The notes beneath the pieces were generated by a model. The model did not search any database and was not told the origin of the DNA. It saw only the letters and a list, made by a program, of their open reading frames with translations. Shown here one piece after another: positions 17,144 to 26,526 of a stretch of DNA of 64,000 bases; position 1 is the stretch's first letter, and the number at the start of each line of letters is the position of its first letter. The position numbers and the translations under genes were made by a program. The stretch is from positions 124,001-188,000 of the forward strand of contig NZ_JAQSDH010000033.1 of assembly GCF_029945805.1 (NCBI RefSeq), in the 5' to 3' direction. Source of the DNA: Flavobacterium sp. GTDB lineage: Bacteria > Bacteroidota > Bacteroidia > Flavobacteriales > Flavobacteriaceae.

Positions 17144-18541
17144 ATGGCACTGCATCCCGAAGCACTTCAAAAATTAGTTCAAATCGTAGGTGAATCTTAT
17201 GTTTTTACCGATATCGAAACCCGAAATCATTACGGTCGCGACGAGACGGAAGATTATGTTTTTCCGCCACATGTTGTAGTGAAACCAGGTACAACTTTTG
17301 AAATTTCAGAAATATTGAAAGTGGCCAATGAATATAAAATTCCAACCACGCCAATAGGAGCGCGGACAGGTTTAAGTGGTGGCGCTTTATCTATTTATGA
17401 AGGAATAGGTTTGTCAATGGAACGTTTGAATAAAATTCTTGAAATTGATGAGCAAAATCTTCAGGTTCTTGTTGAACCGGCCGTGATTAATCAAGTTTTA
17501 CGTGAAGCTGTAGCCGAAAAAGGGTTGTTTTATCCCGTTGATCCAAGCAGTATGGGAAGCTGCTGGATAGGCGGCAATATCGCTGAAAACGCTGGTGGAG
17601 CAAGAGCTGTCAAGTATGGCGTAACCAAAGATTATGTACTTAATTTAGAAGTAGTGTTGCCCAATGGCGAAATCATTTGGACGGGAGCCAATACGTTAAA
17701 AAATTCTACGGGTTACAATTTGACTCAATTGATGGTGGGAAGCGAAGGAACTTTAGGTGTGATTACCAAAGCAGTGTTGAAACTATTGCCTCAGAATAAG
17801 CACAACGTTTTAATGTTAGTTCCGTTTTATAATGCGGCTCAAGCTTGTGAAGCGGTTTCTGCAATCTTCAGAGCGGGTATTATTCCAAGTGCGATGGAGT
17901 TTATGGAACGCGATGCTATTGATTGGACATTGAAATACAACAGCACAATAAATATTGAAGTAAATAATAAAGTACAAGCGCATTTATTGATTGAAGTGGA
18001 TGGGAATTATCCTGAAATTTTAATGTTGGAAGCAGAAAAGATACTGACGGTTGTCGAGCAATTTGAGATTGATGAAGTTTTGTTTGCCGATACCGAAGAT
18101 CAGAAAAATGCACTTTGGAAAATGCGTCGTTCGGTTGCAGAAGCCGTAAAATCAAATTCAATCTACAAAGAAGAAGATACCGTTGTGCCTCGATATATGC
18201 TGCCTGAATTGTTAACCGGAATAAAAAAAATAGGAGCTAAGTATGGTTTTAAATCGGTTTGTTACGGTCATGCTGGTGATGGCAATCTTCACGTGAACAT
18301 CATAAAAGGCGATATGACAGATGATAATTGGGATACGCAAGTTCCGATTGGGATTCGTGAATTATTTGAATTGACCGTTGCTCTTAAAGGAACTTTGTCT
18401 GGGGAACACGGTATAGGCTACGTCCAAAAAAACTTTATGGATATTGCATTTTCCAAAACTCATTTGGAATTGATGGAAAGCATCAAACGTGTTTTTGATC
18501 ACAACAATATTCTTAATCCTGGAAAGATTTTTCCTGATTAG
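17144..18541 (+). CDS. FAD-binding oxidoreductase, glycolate oxidase/D-lactate dehydrogenase (GlcD) type
   Basis: 465 residues. The FAD_binding_4 (PCMH) domain covers about 35-215 (TPIGARTGLSGGALSIYEG, DPSSMGSCWIGGNIAENAGG, VGSEGTLGVITKAVLKLLP). The C-terminal FAD-oxidase domain carries the His-rich CYGHAGDGNLHVNI motif and ends SGEHGIGYVQKNF and NPGKIFPD. Family enzymes oxidise 2-hydroxyacids such as glycolate or D-lactate; the exact substrate is unclear. No GlcE or GlcF partner is adjacent. It lies 38 nt after the MFS gene and may be in the same transcript, making a hydroxyacid transport/oxidation unit possible. Confidence 0.92.
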   Translation: MALHPEALQKLVQIVGESYVFTDIETRNHYGRDETEDYVFPPHVVVKPGTTFEISEILKVANEYKIPTTPIGARTGLSGGALSIYEGIGLSMERLNKILEIDEQNLQVLVEPAVINQVLREAVAEKGLFYPVDPSSMGSCWIGGNIAENAGGARAVKYGVTKDYVLNLEVVLPNGEIIWTGANTLKNSTGYNLTQLMVGSEGTLGVITKAVLKLLPQNKHNVLMLVPFYNAAQACEAVSAIFRAGIIPSAMEFMERDAIDWTLKYNSTINIEVNNKVQAHLLIEVDGNYPEILMLEAEKILTVVEQFEIDEVLFADTEDQKNALWKMRRSVAEAVKSNSIYKEEDTVVPRYMLPELLTGIKKIGAKYGFKSVCYGHAGDGNLHVNIIKGDMTDDNWDTQVPIGIRELFELTVALKGTLSGEHGIGYVQKNFMDIAFSKTHLELMESIKRVFDHNNILNPGKIFPD

Positions 18542-18553
18542 TTATGAAAATTT

Positions 18554-19447
18554 TTAATTCATGCTGGCTTCTAATTTCTCATATTTGTTGTGAATATATA
18601 ATATTAAAACGCCAATTAATACAGCGGCAACGGTAATAATTGTGTTTAAAACCCCATCAATATTAAACGAAAGTTTGATTAAAATCGTTGAAATGATGAA
18701 ACCGGAATTGCGAATCACTTGATTGAATTTATCGGTATGAAAAAGAGAAAATAGTAGCAGTAAAACGTCTATTAAAATTAGTACGGTAAAAAATTCTTCG
18801 AAGAAAATTTTGTTAGTATTCTTTATAGAAACAGCAGTCTGATTCAAAGAATAAAAATTTTCGTAAATCCAATGACTAAAATTATAGATGGCCAAGAGTA
18901 AAAATAGTGGTACTAAAATGGTTGCAATTATTTTTTTTAATTCGATGAATTTTTCAACTTCAATTGAAATTTTTGGTCTTTGTTTTACTTCTAAAATTTT
19001 GTAAAAAACATATATTAAATAAAATAGGATCAGCACCGCTAGGACATCTAATGTAAATAAGATATTGTCTTTTTTGCTAAACCAATCCGATGTAAATTCT
19101 AACTTATATAAATCCTTAAAAATGCGTCGTATTATTATTAAAGTAATAATTTCATATTGCTTCCCGATATATTTGGTAGTAGATTTTGGCAGATAGTATA
19201 CCAAAAGATACGCTTCGTAAAGTAGTATAAATGAAAACGGAGTATAAATAGCCACCATCGGACTTTTTAATAATCCCGAAAAATCATTCGGATTTATCCA
19301 ATTAAAATCGACTAAAAATATTAGGAATAAATGAACTATAAAACTAATTATCGCAATGGTAACCACTACTTTTTCACTTTTAGTTTTAGTTGTCTCAGAT
19401 AAAAATTTGTTGAATAAATTTTCAGTAGTTACACTTAATTTTTTCAT
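18554..19447 (-). CDS. Uncharacterised multi-pass membrane protein
   Basis: About 297 residues from ATG 19447 (an upstream in-frame start at 19486 gives a poorer N-terminus). I count about six to eight hydrophobic helices, including VVVTIAIISFIVHLFLIFLV, ILFTLDVLAVLILFYLIYVF, ATILVPLFLLLAIYNF and TIITVAAVLIGVLILYIH. The loops are Lys- and Glu-rich. No motif of a known transporter or channel is recognised. The stop lies 12 nt from the convergent oxidoreductase stop. Function unknown. Confidence 0.78.
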   Translation of the reverse strand: MKKLSVTTENLFNKFLSETTKTKSEKVVVTIAIISFIVHLFLIFLVDFNWINPNDFSGLLKSPMVAIYTPFSFILLYEAYLLVYYLPKSTTKYIGKQYEIITLIIIRRIFKDLYKLEFTSDWFSKKDNILFTLDVLAVLILFYLIYVFYKILEVKQRPKISIEVEKFIELKKIIATILVPLFLLLAIYNFSHWIYENFYSLNQTAVSIKNTNKIFFEEFFTVLILIDVLLLLFSLFHTDKFNQVIRNSGFIISTILIKLSFNIDGVLNTIITVAAVLIGVLILYIHNKYEKLEASMN

Positions 19448-19623
19448 TTTTTTATAAAAATAAGTCTTAAGTTTTATAGATAACACAGAACAGTTGTTAA
19501 ATTTTATATTATTCTTAACTCGGATTTAATTTTTCATTGTAAACTCTAGATGTGTAATTTGCCGCAGTGCGATATTTTTTGCGTTTAGGAATTTTTATAT
19601 CATTATTTATCTAAACGGTTTAA

Positions 19624-20094
19624 ATGATTAAAAAAATACAATTTATTTCGATTGTATTGGCTGTGACATTTGCTCACGCACAAAAAACAAAATTTGGCGG
19701 TAAAGCCCGAGTTGACGTTGCTTCAATTAAAGTTGAAGTTTCAGGGAGTTCTACTACAGCTTTTAAAAAAGGATTCATTGTTTGAGGCTTTGCCTCTCTC
19801 AGTATTACCGAGAAATTTCATTTATATGCAGAAGTTTATACGTGCTATTTCAGATTCTAACTTTTCCAGCGTATCCGTTTAAGCTAAATATACGTTTGCA
19901 GAAAAGTTTACCACTTTGGCTGCAGTGAGTGCAACTATTTTTCAGATGCTTAAGAAGATAAATTAGAAGTGGACATCGATTTAGGAGCTACTTATGATAT
20001 TACTGAAGAAATTGATGTAAATGCTAAGTATTCATTAGATTTGGTAGCTGTTGCTGTTCCAGAAATCTTCGTTGGTGCTGGATACAATTTTTAA
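19624..20094 (+). pseudogene. Broken outer-membrane beta-barrel protein gene
   Basis: ATG 19624 encodes a signal peptide (MIKKIQFISIVLAVTFAHAQ) and the start of a porin-like barrel (KFGGKARVDVASIKVEV). A TGA interrupts at 19783-19785, where homologous barrels have Gly. Downstream pieces in shifted frames continue the family pattern: SITEKFHLYAEVY, AKYTFAEKFTTLAAVS, then DIDLGATYDITEEIDVNAKY and the terminal strand VGAGYNF ending with TAA at 20092-20094. At least two in-frame stops and two frameshifts are needed to join them. It is a clear relic of an OmpW/Opacity-like secreted barrel, still followed by its own terminator. Confidence 0.85.
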
Positions 20095-20115
20095 GATTTC
20101 TATTAGGTTTTTACT

Positions 20116-20147
20116 AAAAAAACCACCTGATTATCGGTGGTTTTTTT
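20116..20147. terminator. Rho-independent terminator
   Basis: AAAAAAACCACC (20116-20127) pairs with GGTGGTTTTTTT (20136-20147) around an eight-base loop. It ends the decayed barrel gene and also works for the minus-strand small gene next to it. Confidence 0.85.
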
Positions 20148-20150
20148 GTG

Positions 20151-20261
20151 TTAATCTCTTTTTGGAGTATTCTTTTTCTCGCGTTTCTCCTCTTTCTTTT
20201 CTTTTGCCGTCTTTAAAGGTTCTTTCTTAACTGCTTTCTGAGTATCTTTTCCTTTTGCCAT
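20151..20261 (-). CDS. Small highly basic protein, 36 residues
   Basis: ATG at 20261 opens a short frame with very high Lys/Glu content (MAKGKDTQKAVKKEPLKTAK, then KKEEKREKKNTPKRD), ending in TAA next to a terminator. Such composition suggests a nucleic-acid or ribosome-binding peptide, but no family is recognised. The terminator that follows on the minus strand supports transcription. Function unknown. Confidence 0.55.
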   Translation of the reverse strand: MAKGKDTQKAVKKEPLKTAKEKKEEKREKKNTPKRD

Positions 20262-20317
20262 GATATAAATTTATTAGTTGGGTTAGTAATAAGTAAAGTA
20301 AAGGTAAATACTATTTT

Positions 20318-20896
20318 TTATAAACCCAATTGTTTTTTCACGCTTTCGCCAAAAATACTCTGAAAACTTTCATTCTGAATGGCATCATCAAGGTTGAAAA
20401 ACTTCCAATTATTGTTTGTTGTTCCATCAGCTACAGCGACAAATGTTGTTATTTTCCTCACGTTGAAACTATTTCTTTTGGGCTCGAAAGTTACTTCTTT
20501 GGTTTTGTTACTGTCTTTCAACCAATCTGATTTTGCTACAGCAGTTTCGGCAGTTAATTTAGTTTCATAAGTATAGCGAATCGGATTCCGAAACGTAATT
20601 ACACAAAAAGATTTTTCTTCTAATTTCTTTATTGGTCCAAATAAAAACGGAACGGATTCGAGCTGCAATCGCAACCTGAATTCTTCATTCTCAAAATGTT
20701 TCTCTATCTTTTCAAAAAAGGCGTCAGTTCCAATTATTTCAATCATTTTTGGATAGGAATTGGAGGCAATGGTTTCAAAATCCATCAAAAAATTCGCTTC
20801 GTAAAGTTTCTTAGTGGAAGTTTTAAGGCTTTCCGTAGATTGTGCTAGAGCAGAAAATCCAATAAACAAGAATGCGATATAAAGTGTTTTTTTCAT
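20318..20896 (-). CDS. Secreted hypothetical protein
   Basis: 192 residues with a signal peptide (MKKTLYIAFLFIGFSALAQ). The mature part is mixed alpha/beta (LYEANFLMDFETIASNSYPKM, then FRLRLQLESVPFLFGPI, VAVADGTTNNNWKFFNLDD) with a layout reminiscent of NTF2-like proteins, though I cannot confirm it. It lies downstream of secA on the same strand but is separated from it by a terminator. Function unknown. Confidence 0.78.
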   Translation of the reverse strand: MKKTLYIAFLFIGFSALAQSTESLKTSTKKLYEANFLMDFETIASNSYPKMIEIIGTDAFFEKIEKHFENEEFRLRLQLESVPFLFGPIKKLEEKSFCVITFRNPIRYTYETKLTAETAVAKSDWLKDSNKTKEVTFEPKRNSFNVRKITTFVAVADGTTNNNWKFFNLDDAIQNESFQSIFGESVKKQLGL

Positions 20897-20921
20897 TATT
20901 TTAATTTTACCAAATATAAAA

Positions 20922-20951
20922 AATCCCCATCAGTTTGCACTTTTGGGGATT
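20922..20951 (-). terminator. Terminator downstream of secA
   Basis: AATCCCCA (20922-20929) pairs with TGGGGATT (20944-20951). On the minus strand the stem is followed by a T-run, about 50 nt after the secA stop. Confidence 0.8.
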
Positions 20952-21002
20952 GTATTTTAATCCATTTTGATTTTACTAATGAAATTATTTGTGTAGTAAA
21001 AT

Positions 21003-24000
21003 TTATTCGTGAACAATAACCCAGTCACCAGTAGCAAGCATGCTTTCTGCTTTTTTATATTTCATGGCTTCGGTTTTTCCGCTCATTACATGTTTGATTG
21101 TAACAGTGTCATTACGATTAATTTTTGGCTGATCACGCACAATAGTTTCAGTTATTTGTGGACGCTGAGACGCTGCCTGACTTGCTTCACGATTAGCACT
21201 TTCACTACTTTCAATTTCGTCTTTACTTTCAATATAATTCTGTTTTTCACGTACCTGACGCGCTTCTTGAATCGTATTATTTTGCTGTGGCAAATCGCCT
21301 TTAAACAAGAACGAAATTACTTCTTTATTTACACCATCTAACATGGTTCGGAACAATTTAAATGCTTCTAATTTATAAATTAGCAATGGATCTTTTTGTT
21401 CGTGAACTGCCAGTTGAACCGATTGTTTTAGTTCGTCCATTTTGCGTAAGTGTTTTTTCCAAGCCTCATCAACAATGGCAAGTGTGATATTCTTTTCGAA
21501 ATCAGCTACCAATTGTGCTCCGTTTGAATCAAATGCTTTCTTTAAATCGGTCACGACATTCAAACTCTTAATTCCATCTGAAAACGGAACAATGATTCGT
21601 TCAAATGTATTGCCCTCTTTTTTGTAAACATCTGTTATAATAGGTAATGCCTCACGCGCACTTCTTGCAGTTTTTTCAGAATAATATTCCATTGCGGCTT
21701 TATATACTTTACCAGTCAACGATTGTTCTGTCATTTTCTCAAAATCGCTTTGTGAAACAGGAGACGTTATAGAGAAATAGCGAATCAATTCAAATTCGAA
21801 ATTCTTAAAATTATTCGCGCCTTTATTTTCGCTTATGATTAACTCGCAAGTATCATATAACATATTTGCTATATCCAATTTTAAACGTTCACCGTGCAAT
21901 GCGTGACGACGACGTTTGTATACTACTTCACGTTGAGCGTTCATTACGTCATCGTATTCAAGCAAACGTTTACGCGTACCAAAGTTGTTTTCTTCTACTT
22001 TTTTCTGAGCACGTTCGATAGATTTGGTCATCATCGAATGTTGAATCACTTCGCCTTCTTTCAATCCCATTCTGTCCATGATTTTAGCTACTCTTTCAGA
22101 ACCGAATAAACGCATTAAGTTGTCTTCTAACGAAACATAAAATTGCGAACTTCCCGGATCTCCTTGACGACCAGCACGACCACGCAACTGACGGTCAACA
22201 CGACGTGAATCGTGACGTTCCGTACCAATAATTGCCAATCCACCAGCAGCTTTAACTTCCGGTGTAAGCTTGATATCGGTTCCACGACCAGCCATATTGG
22301 TTGCAATGGTTACTACTCCAGATTTACCAGCTTCTTCTACAATCTGTGCTTCTTGTTTGTGCATTTTTGCATTCAATACGTTGTGATTTACGCCACGTAT
22401 TTTTAGCATTCGACTCAATAATTCTGAAATTTCTACAGATGTTGTTCCGATAAGAACGGGTCTTCCGGCTTGAGATAACTGAGTAACGTCTTCAATAACA
22501 GCATTAAATTTTTCACGAACCGAACGGTAAATTAAATCTTCTTTATCTTGTCTTGACATTCCACGGTTAGTCGGAATTTCTACAACATCTAATTTGTAGA
22601 TTTCCCAAAGTTCGCCAGCTTCTGTTACCGCTGTTCCAGTCATACCACTCAATTTACTGTACATACGGAAGTAATTCTGTAAAGTAATTGTAGCAAATGT
22701 CTGAGTTGCTGCTTCAATAGTAACTTGCTCTTTAGCTTCGATGGCTTGGTGCAAACCGTCAGAATAACGACGGCCATCCATAATACGACCCGTTTGCTCA
22801 TCAACAATCAAAATCTTGTTGTCCATGATTACATATTCTACATCTTTTTCAAAAAGGGTATAGGCTTTCAATAACTGTGTTAAGGTGTGAATTCGTTCTG
22901 ATTTGATTCCGAAATCTTGGAATAATCTTTCTTTTGCTTCCGCTTCAGCATCTTTATCCAGATGTTGTTTTTCGATGTTGGCAATTTCAGTTCCAATATC
23001 TGGAAGAACAAAAAAGGTAGCATCTGTATCTTTCGAAAGAAATTGAATTCCGTTATCTGACAATTCTACCTGATTGTTTTTTTCTTCAATCACAAAATAC
23101 AAAGCTTCGTCAACCTCCGGCATTTTGCGGTTGTTGTTTTCCATATATTCATTTTCTGTTTTCTGAAGTAATGCTTTTACTCCTTCTTCACTTAAGAATT
23201 TGATTAAAGCTTTATTTTTTGGTAATGCTCTGTAGGCTCTCAACAATTGGAAACCTGCGTCCTTCATTTTACCTTCTTTATACAAACGCTTCGATTCTGT
23301 TAAGAATCCGTTTGCTAATTGACGTTGTAAATTATAAAGATTTTCGATTTTTGGTTTTAACTCGGTAAACTCGTGACGATCGCCATCAGGAACTGGTCCA
23401 GAGATAATCAATGGCGTTCTAGCGTCATCAATTAATACAGAATCGACCTCATCGACAATGGCGTAATTGTGTTTTCTTTGTACCAAATCTTCTGGCGAAT
23501 GAGCCATATTATCACGCAAATAATCGAAACCAAATTCGTTATTCGTTCCATAAGTAATATCTGCTTCGTATGCTTTTCTGCGCGCATCTGAGTTTGGCGA
23601 ATGATTATCAATACAATCCACTGTCATACCGTGGAATTCAAATAATGGTGCTTTCCAAGTACTATCACGTTTGGCTAAGTAGTCATTCACTGTTACTAGG
23701 TGCACTCCATTTCCTGTCAAAGCATTCAAATATAGTGGAAGTGTAGCTACCAATGTTTTACCTTCACCCGTTTGCATCTCGGCAATTTTACCTTCGTGTA
23801 GCACGATTCCACCAATCAACTGAACGTCGTAGTGAATCATGTCCCAAGTGATTTGTTTTCCGGCAGCGTTCCATTGGTTTGCCCAATTGGTTTCGTTACC
23901 AACTAAAGTAATATAAGGTTTTGTAGCCGAAAGTTCTCTGTCTTTTTCGGATGAAGTAACGGTTATGGTTGTGTTTTCTTTGAAACGTTTTGCTGTTTCT

Positions 24001-24350
24001 TTAACTACAGCAAAAGCTTCTGGAAGGATTTCCATTAAAACTTTTTCTGAGATTTCGTAAGCTTCTTTTTGTAAAGCATCAATAGCATTATAAATATCTT
24101 CCCTTAAGTCGATATCGGCTGTATTTTCAGCTTCCAATTTTTTAGCTTCGATATCAGAATCTTGCTTAGCGCGAGCTTCTTTTATTTTTTGTTTGAATTC
24201 AGTTGTTTTAGCTCTCAACTCATCGTGTGAAAGTTTTGCCATTGCTGGCTCCAAAGCTTTAATTTTGGTAATATAAGGTTGAGTAGCTTTGACATCTTTT
24301 TGAGATTTGTCGCCTACAAAAGCTTTGATAATGCTATTTATGAAACTCAT
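21003..24350 (-). CDS. secA: Preprotein translocase ATPase SecA
   Basis: 1115 residues, longer than the roughly 900 of enterobacterial SecA, as is usual in Bacteroidota, where insertions enlarge the protein. SecA drives preproteins through SecYEG. The Walker A motif is MQTGEGKTLVATLP, the DEAD-type motif VDEVDSVLIDDARTPLI, and helicase motifs include TNMAGRGTDIKL and RQLRGRAGRQGDPG. The C-terminal tail lacks the Cys-rich zinc-binding SecB motif and ends ATGDWVIVHE. The -7 element TAAATTTG lies upstream at 24394-24387, just beyond the terminator of the DUF2795 gene. Confidence 0.97.
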   Translation of the reverse strand: MSFINSIIKAFVGDKSQKDVKATQPYITKIKALEPAMAKLSHDELRAKTTEFKQKIKEARAKQDSDIEAKKLEAENTADIDLREDIYNAIDALQKEAYEISEKVLMEILPEAFAVVKETAKRFKENTTITVTSSEKDRELSATKPYITLVGNETNWANQWNAAGKQITWDMIHYDVQLIGGIVLHEGKIAEMQTGEGKTLVATLPLYLNALTGNGVHLVTVNDYLAKRDSTWKAPLFEFHGMTVDCIDNHSPNSDARRKAYEADITYGTNNEFGFDYLRDNMAHSPEDLVQRKHNYAIVDEVDSVLIDDARTPLIISGPVPDGDRHEFTELKPKIENLYNLQRQLANGFLTESKRLYKEGKMKDAGFQLLRAYRALPKNKALIKFLSEEGVKALLQKTENEYMENNNRKMPEVDEALYFVIEEKNNQVELSDNGIQFLSKDTDATFFVLPDIGTEIANIEKQHLDKDAEAEAKERLFQDFGIKSERIHTLTQLLKAYTLFEKDVEYVIMDNKILIVDEQTGRIMDGRRYSDGLHQAIEAKEQVTIEAATQTFATITLQNYFRMYSKLSGMTGTAVTEAGELWEIYKLDVVEIPTNRGMSRQDKEDLIYRSVREKFNAVIEDVTQLSQAGRPVLIGTTSVEISELLSRMLKIRGVNHNVLNAKMHKQEAQIVEEAGKSGVVTIATNMAGRGTDIKLTPEVKAAGGLAIIGTERHDSRRVDRQLRGRAGRQGDPGSSQFYVSLEDNLMRLFGSERVAKIMDRMGLKEGEVIQHSMMTKSIERAQKKVEENNFGTRKRLLEYDDVMNAQREVVYKRRRHALHGERLKLDIANMLYDTCELIISENKGANNFKNFEFELIRYFSITSPVSQSDFEKMTEQSLTGKVYKAAMEYYSEKTARSAREALPIITDVYKKEGNTFERIIVPFSDGIKSLNVVTDLKKAFDSNGAQLVADFEKNITLAIVDEAWKKHLRKMDELKQSVQLAVHEQKDPLLIYKLEAFKLFRTMLDGVNKEVISFLFKGDLPQQNNTIQEARQVREKQNYIESKDEIESSESANREASQAASQRPQITETIVRDQPKINRNDTVTIKHVMSGKTEAMKYKKAESMLATGDWVIVHE

Positions 24351-24386
24351 AATCGGGTTTGGTATTATATGTTTTTATAAGGTCTG

Positions 24387-24394
24387 CAAATTTA
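24387..24394 (-). promoter_or_regulatory. -7 promoter element of secA
   Basis: TAAATTTG on the minus strand matches TAnnTTTG and lies 36 nt before the secA ATG at 24350. No convincing -33 TTG was found because the DUF2795 terminator occupies that place. Confidence 0.45.
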
Positions 24395-24403
24395 AACAAA
24401 AAA

Positions 24404-24422
24404 AAAGCCCTCAGTGGACTTT
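24404..24422 (-). terminator. Terminator of the DUF2795 gene
   Basis: On the minus strand AAAGTCC pairs with GGGCTTT (one G-U pair) around five bases and runs into a T-tract. It lies 24 nt after the DUF2795 stop and immediately upstream of the secA promoter. Confidence 0.75.
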
Positions 24423-24445
24423 TCTCTTTTGTGTTTTTTTATTTT

Positions 24446-24667
24446 TTAATATTCATCCTCGTTCCAAAGATAATCTTCGTCGGTTGGGTAATCTGGCCAA
24501 ATTTCTTCCATAGATTCATAGATTTCTCCTTCATCTTCTATAGATTGCAAATTTTCTACTACTTCTAACGGTGCACCAGTTCTGATTGCATAATCAATAA
24601 GTTCATCTTTGGTTGCCGGCCATGGCGCATCACTTAAATAAGATGCTAATTCTAATGTCCAATACAT
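24446..24667 (-). CDS. DUF2795 domain protein
   Basis: 73 residues. The start MYWTLELASYLSDAPWPATK followed by DELIDYAIRTGAPLEVVENL is the DUF2795 pattern, a small helical domain of unknown function widespread in bacteria. The last 25 residues are very acidic (MEEIWPDYPTDEDYLWNEDE). It has its own terminator. Small acidic proteins of this type are usually abundant, but no role can be read from sequence. Confidence 0.88.
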   Translation of the reverse strand: MYWTLELASYLSDAPWPATKDELIDYAIRTGAPLEVVENLQSIEDEGEIYESMEEIWPDYPTDEDYLWNEDEY

Positions 24668-24865
24668 TTTATATTGATTTAATTTTATGCAAAAATAAAT
24701 TTATTACTGAAAAAGTCAAGTTTTTTTTGATTTATTTTTTAATATGTTTAAGAACGTGTTTTTTCAAGTGGTCAGCTTTCAGCTTTTAGTGTTCATTTCT
24801 CGTCTTTTAAAACGATTTTCTACTTACTTAAATTATTCCGAAATCTGGGTACTGAACAGTGAACA

Positions 24866-25435
24866 CTATTTCCTAGGTATCCATTGCACTTCGTCAGCGT
24901 GCAGGTCGAAAGACAACTTCCGTGCCAAGACAAAAAGGTAGTCAGAAAGTCGGTTCAAGTACTTTATTACCAATTCATCCGTAGGCTCTAAGTCGTTCAA
25001 ATGCACGGCTAAACGTTCGGCTCTCCGGCATACGCAACGTGCGATGTGACAATATGACACAGTAGTGTGTCCACCAGGTAAAACAAAGTGCGTCATTTGT
25101 GGCAAAGATTCTTCCATAGTGTCTATTTCTATTTCAAGAAATTCGATATCGGTTTCAACAATGCCTAAGTTTTGTAATCGAGGTTGACCATTTTTTAATG
25201 TTTCTTTATCGGGTGGTGTTGCCAATATAGCTCCTACAGTAAATAATCTGTCTTGGACTTCAATTAGCACATTTTTATATAAAGTATTGATGTCTTGATC
25301 TCGGATTAATCCGATATGGGAATTGAGTTCATCAACAGTTCCGTAGCTTTCAATGCGGATATGATGTTTTGGGACACGCGTGCCTCCAAAAAGTGCTGTG
25401 GTTCCTGTATCGCCGGTTTTAGTATATACTTTCAT
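24866..25435 (-). CDS. Cob(I)yrinic acid a,c-diamide adenosyltransferase (PduO/MMAB type)
   Basis: 189 residues. The enzyme transfers the adenosyl group of ATP to cob(I)alamin, making adenosylcobalamin. The N-terminal ATP-binding motif is TKTGDTGTTALFGGTRVPK, followed by ESYGTVDELNSHIGL, and the active-site helix CRRAERLAVHL is intact. This supplies the cofactor that the MeaB GTPase at 13799-14884 handles for methylmalonyl-CoA mutase. A dispersed repeat (25519-25599) lies upstream. Confidence 0.95.
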   Translation of the reverse strand: MKVYTKTGDTGTTALFGGTRVPKHHIRIESYGTVDELNSHIGLIRDQDINTLYKNVLIEVQDRLFTVGAILATPPDKETLKNGQPRLQNLGIVETDIEFLEIEIDTMEESLPQMTHFVLPGGHTTVSYCHIARCVCRRAERLAVHLNDLEPTDELVIKYLNRLSDYLFVLARKLSFDLHADEVQWIPRK

Positions 25436-25518
25436 ATTTAATTATGAATTAGAAGTTATGAATTCACTACTTATTATTAGTTGGTTTCAAAGGTAGCAAA
25501 TTATCCAAATAGATTACT

Positions 25519-25599
25519 CTTTAGCCCTGATGGTAGTGGCACGAAGTAGAACGGACAGCAGGAAAATGGATCACTGATAAAGCCCGAACCATTCGCTCC
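25519..25599 (+). repeat. Dispersed intergenic repeat, copy A
   Basis: An 81-bp element beginning CTTTAGCCCTGATGG and ending CCATTCGCTCC. By hand, about 63 of 81 positions match the reverse complement of 36178-36258 without gaps, and the ends match 30061-30188. It lies between the ABC ATPase stop and the adenosyltransferase start. Confidence 0.8.
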
Positions 25600-25625
25600 T
25601 AACTTTGAAAAGCTTAGTTTTAAAA

Positions 25626-26324
25626 CTATAAATGATTCGGATTTGAATTATCGCTTTCAATCACACCATCGCGCAGACGGATAATCCTGTGTGCATATTT
25701 GGCAATATCTTCTTCATGAGTAACCAAAATAACCGTATTCCCATTTTTGTGAATGTCGTTGAAAAGATTCATGATTTCTATTGAAGTCTTGCTGTCAAGA
25801 TTTCCAGTGGGCTCATCGGCAAGAATGATAGAAGGTTTGTTTACCAAAGCTCGAGCAATCGCTACACGTTGACGTTGCCCACCCGAAAGTTGGTTGGGTT
25901 GATGGTCCATTCTATCGGAAAGATTCACTTGGTTTAGTACTTCTGTTGCGCGTTCATTTCTGTCCGATTTGGAATAACCAGCGTAAATCATTGGCAACGC
26001 TACATTATCTAATGCCGTTGTTCTGGGCAATAGGTTGAAAGTTTGGAAAACAAAACCAATTTCTTTGTTGCGAATTTCGGCTAAATCATCATCATGCATT
26101 TGGCTGACATCTTTTCCGTTTAGAATATAGGTGCCCGATGTTGGTGTGTCTAAACATCCCAAAAGGTTCATCAATGTCGACTTTCCTGATCCTGAAGGTC
26201 CCATCAGTGCGACATATTCTCCTTTGTTAATTTGTAAATCGATGCCTCTTAAAACGTTAATGATTTCATTCCCTAAAACGAAATCACGTGTTAATTTTTT
26301 GATGTTGATTAAAGGATTTGCCAT
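25626..26324 (-). CDS. ABC transporter ATP-binding protein, MacB/LolD type
   Basis: 232 residues, the length of a single ATPase domain. Walker A is [18 protein letters not shown], the signature is [16 protein letters not shown], Walker B is [13 protein letters not shown] and the switch is [15 protein letters not shown]. This subfamily powers MacB efflux pumps or LolCDE-type lipoprotein release. No permease gene is adjacent, so the partner must be elsewhere. It is transcribed divergently from the lipoprotein gene at 26527. Confidence 0.94.
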   Translation of the reverse strand: MANPLINIKKLTRDFVLGNEIINVLRGIDLQINKGEYVALMGPSGSGKSTLMNLLGCLDTPTSGTYILNGKDVSQMHDDDLAEIRNKEIGFVFQTFNLLPRTTALDNVALPMIYAGYSKSDRNERATEVLNQVNLSDRMDHQPNQLSGGQRQRVAIARALVNKPSIILADEPTGNLDSKTSIEIMNLFNDIHKNGNTVILVTHEEDIAKYAHRIIRLRDGVIESDNSNPNHL

Positions 26325-26461
26325 TTCTTGTAAGATTGTCGGTGTTGATTTAGAATTGTAAAGATAAGTAATTGAAGGTGTGTTTTTGTTACAATTCTAC
26401 TAAGGAAAATGTTTATTTTTTTAGCAAAGAATAGCAATTCTATAAATCATTTGGAAAAAAC

Positions 26462-26488
26462 TGTAACAGGTAAGGTGTTCAATCTAAG
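26462..26488 (+). promoter_or_regulatory. Candidate ECF-sigma promoter of the lipoprotein gene
   Basis: TGTAAC (26462-26467), 15 nt, then TCTAAG (26483-26488), about 38 nt before the ATG. The same TGTAAC-N15-TnTA arrangement occurs upstream of the sigma gene at 47109-47603. The hexamers resemble what I recall of flavobacterial ECF promoters; the assignment is inference. Confidence 0.4.
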
Positions 26489-26526
26489 TAATTTTACATC
26501 AAACAAATTAACTAATTCAAATAATT

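Noticed and set aside
24741..24865. A gene between DUF2795 and the adenosyltransferase
   Set aside because: The 65-codon plus-strand frame consists of AT-rich simple text and runs into the antisense of the adenosyltransferase.
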